DNA of 64,000 nucleotides, taken from contig NZ_JANUGU010000001.1 of the NCBI RefSeq assembly GCF_024753145.1, positions 372,001 through 436,000 on the forward strand, read 5' to 3'. The position numbers were made by a program, and so were the translations under genes. The number at the start of each line of letters is the position of its first letter. Position 1 is the stretch's first letter. This document shows positions 62,274-64,000 of this stretch, piece by piece. The DNA comes from Massilia terrae (GTDB taxonomy: Bacteria > Pseudomonadota > Gammaproteobacteria > Burkholderiales > Burkholderiaceae_D). The notes beneath the pieces are model-generated. The model saw only the letters and a program-made list of their open reading frames with translations. It searched no databases and was not told the DNA's origin.

Positions 62274-64000
62274 TTAGAACTTGCTCGATACCTTGGCGTA
62301 CATGTAGCGGCCGCGCACGTCGTAGGTATAGATGTCGAAGTTGATCGGATTGTTGGCGGCCGACAGCGGCGGCTGTTTGTCGAACAGGTTGTCGACGCCG
62401 AAGGCCAGGGTCACCTTGCCGCTCGGCAGGGTGTAGCCCAACTGCAGGTCATGATACGTGACGGCACTGACGGTGCCGCCATTGACGGCGTTACCCGGCA
62501 GGTCGGCGCTGTGGCCGATGTAGCGCGCCTTCCAGCTTGCGGTCCAGCTCGGGGCGAGGTAGCGCAGCGATGCCTGGCCCTTCAGGCGCGGGAAGGTCGA
62601 GCGCGGCTGGTCGGCCTTGCCGGCGCGGTCGTCGATCACCACCGAGCCGTCGGCCTGCGGCACATAGGAGCGGTAGCGTTCCAAGTAGGACAGGTCGAGC
62701 GCGGTATCGATCTTGCCGCCTGCCACCGGCACCACGTAGCGCGCGGTGGCGTCGATGCCGGCCACCTCGATGCGCGACAGGTTGACCACGGCCTGCGTCA
62801 GCTGCTGCACTTCGCCGGACGGCGCGCGCACCACGAGTTCGCAGAAATTGCCGGTAGTCGCGCAGGACTGCAGGATCTGGGTCGCGGTCTGCGCGGCGAT
62901 CGCGTCCTTCACCTTGATCAGGAACTTGTCCGCGGTCAGGCTGAAACCTTTCAGCGACTCCGGCGTCCAGGCCAGGCCAAGGCTGTAGGTGTCGGCCGTT
63001 TCCGGCTTCAGGAAGCGGTTGCCGGCGGTGATGCCCCGGGTCAGGCCGCCGTTGTACTGGCTCTGGTTGTAGCTGGACGGAACGCCGGCGCAGCCCGGCA
63101 GGCCGGCGCCGCCGCCGTTGCACGGGTCGACGGTCGGGAAGTTGGTCTGTCGCTGGCCTTGGTACAGTTCCAGGATCGACGGAGCGCGGAAGCCTTGCGA
63201 CCAGGTGCCGCGGGCCAGCAGCGATTTCACCGGGCGGTACAGGATGCCGAGCTTGCTGGTGGCCTTGCCGCCGACGGTGGAGTAGCGCGAATAGCGCACC
63301 GCGCCATCCAGCTCCAGCTTGTCGATGCCGGGCAGGCCGGCAAGGATCGGCGCGCTCAGTTCGGCATACGCTTCGTTCAGGCTGTAGCTGCCGCGCGTCA
63401 CGTCGCGGCCCGATGCGGTGGTCGGCGACTGCGCCACGCCATTCACGAGCGGCAGCACGGACGAGGGTGCGCTGGCGAAGGAATCCGGCAGATCTTCGGC
63501 GCCTTCCTTGCGGTATTCGTAGCCGGTCGCCAGGCCCAGCGGGCCGCCCGGCAGCTCCATCAGGGTGCGGGTGGCGTTGAAGGCGAGGTCGGTCTGGGTG
63601 GTGCTGTTTTCGTCGTGGCCCTTGAAGCGGATGTAGTCGGCCATCGCCGGCGTGATGGTGCCGAAGATGTTCAGCGGCACGCAGCTGCCGGTGCAGTTCG
63701 CGCCCAATCCGCGATACACATTCTCCAGGTTGATCTGGTTGTAGGCGTCGAAGGTGGCCTTGGTCTTCGAATGCGACAGGGTGAAGTCCCAGTCCCAGTG
63801 GCCCCACAGCTCGGTGCTGCCATCGAGGCCGACCAGCAGGCGCGAGGTGGCGACGTGCTGGACGTTGTCGCGGTTGCCCACTTCCACCGGCACGCGCTGG
63901 ATGCGGAAGGTCGAACCGGAGAAGCCCAGTGCGTTGGTGGCCGGCACGCCGTTGGCGGTGCCGAAGGGGTTGTAGGCCTGGTCGGCCGGGATGCTGAAGC
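62274..64000 (-). CDS. TonB-dependent receptor, C-terminal part (5' end outside window)
   Basis: About 575 residues of the barrel are present and the frame stays open to the right edge. The visible start, FSIPADQAYNPFGTANGVPATN, is inside the barrel, with the plug lying beyond the window. The sequence has the pattern of large receptors for peptides or oligosaccharides (DITRGSYSLNEAYAELSAPIL-like, RGTWSQGFRAPSILELYQGQRQTNFPTVDPCNGGG) and ends with a Phe (YAKVSSKF). It is first in the visible leftward unit with YfcC, CocE and LysR genes. The substrate is unknown. Confidence 0.92.
   Translation of the reverse strand, partial: FSIPADQAYNPFGTANGVPATNALGFSGSTFRIQRVPVEVGNRDNVQHVATSRLLVGLDGSTELWGHWDWDFTLSHSKTKATFDAYNQINLENVYRGLGANCTGSCVPLNIFGTITPAMADYIRFKGHDENSTTQTDLAFNATRTLMELPGGPLGLATGYEYRKEGAEDLPDSFASAPSSVLPLVNGVAQSPTTASGRDVTRGSYSLNEAYAELSAPILAGLPGIDKLELDGAVRYSRYSTVGGKATSKLGILYRPVKSLLARGTWSQGFRAPSILELYQGQRQTNFPTVDPCNGGGAGLPGCAGVPSSYNQSQYNGGLTRGITAGNRFLKPETADTYSLGLAWTPESLKGFSLTADKFLIKVKDAIAAQTATQILQSCATTGNFCELVVRAPSGEVQQLTQAVVNLSRIEVAGIDATARYVVPVAGGKIDTALDLSYLERYRSYVPQADGSVVIDDRAGKADQPRSTFPRLKGQASLRYLAPSWTASWKARYIGHSADLPGNAVNGGTVSAVTYHDLQLGYTLPSGKVTLAFGVDNLFDKQPPLSAANNPINFDIYTYDVRGRYMYAKVSSKF

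Overview
The window is a gene-dense stretch of a high-GC Gram-negative chromosome. The gene set (Mdc malonate decarboxylase with MdcR, TonB-dependent receptors, ACS-type MFS carriers, many LysR regulators, a biodegradative malic enzyme) fits a betaproteobacterium, most likely an Oxalobacteraceae member of the Massilia/Telluria/Duganella/Herbaspirillum kind. This placement is inferred from family content only. I see no rRNA, tRNA, CRISPR array, prophage or IS element.

Layout. 1-3258: quinate/shikimate catabolism (end of a shikimate dehydrogenase, a detached HPPD-like VOC protein, a dehydroshikimate dehydratase TIM barrel, an MFS carrier). 3265-4935: a periplasmic binding protein and a decayed UvrA-like pseudogene. 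5022-13378: malonate utilisation, with mdcR divergent from mdcA-B-C-D-E-madL-madM-mdcG-mdcH. 13522-16072: an M28 peptidase and a tandem UspA protein. 16161-19199: D/L-alanine catabolism (alr, dadA, divergent Lrp regulator). 19225-22184: a DUF2970 protein, a MocR-type regulator and L-lactate dehydrogenase.

22222-41209 is the most interesting block. A leftward unit (TonB receptor, secreted nucleoside-hydrolase-like protein, GH106 alpha-L-rhamnosidase, FucP-type sugar carrier) diverges from a rightward unit (MFS carrier, GlcG-like protein, ACMSD-like amidohydrolase, VOC dioxygenase, FAH-family hydrolase, FAD monooxygenase, Tat-exported GH1 glucosidase, amidohydrolase, alpha/beta hydrolase, NodD-like LysR regulator). 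The gene set suggests uptake, deglycosylation and ring cleavage of a rhamnosyl-glucosyl phenolic, such as a flavonoid glycoside. A shared operator-like motif, CGATA-N5-TATCG, occurs twice between the divergent units and once before the second amidohydrolase.

41269-43190: leuA with a leucine-rich leader peptide and possible attenuator. 43353-54597: a DHFR-like protein, a large DUF4450-like glycosidase, a phytanoyl-CoA dioxygenase-like protein, GH105, malic enzyme maeB and a GH28 polygalacturonase, together suggesting pectin/rhamnogalacturonan use. 54667-58094: a frameshifted MFS gene and pirin with a divergent LysR regulator. 58036-64000: a leftward unit of TonB receptor (cut by the window edge), YfcC-type carrier, CocE-type hydrolase and LysR regulator. 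Five copies of a GTTCCC-N8-GGGAAC palindromic repeat lie between genes, mostly at 3' ends.
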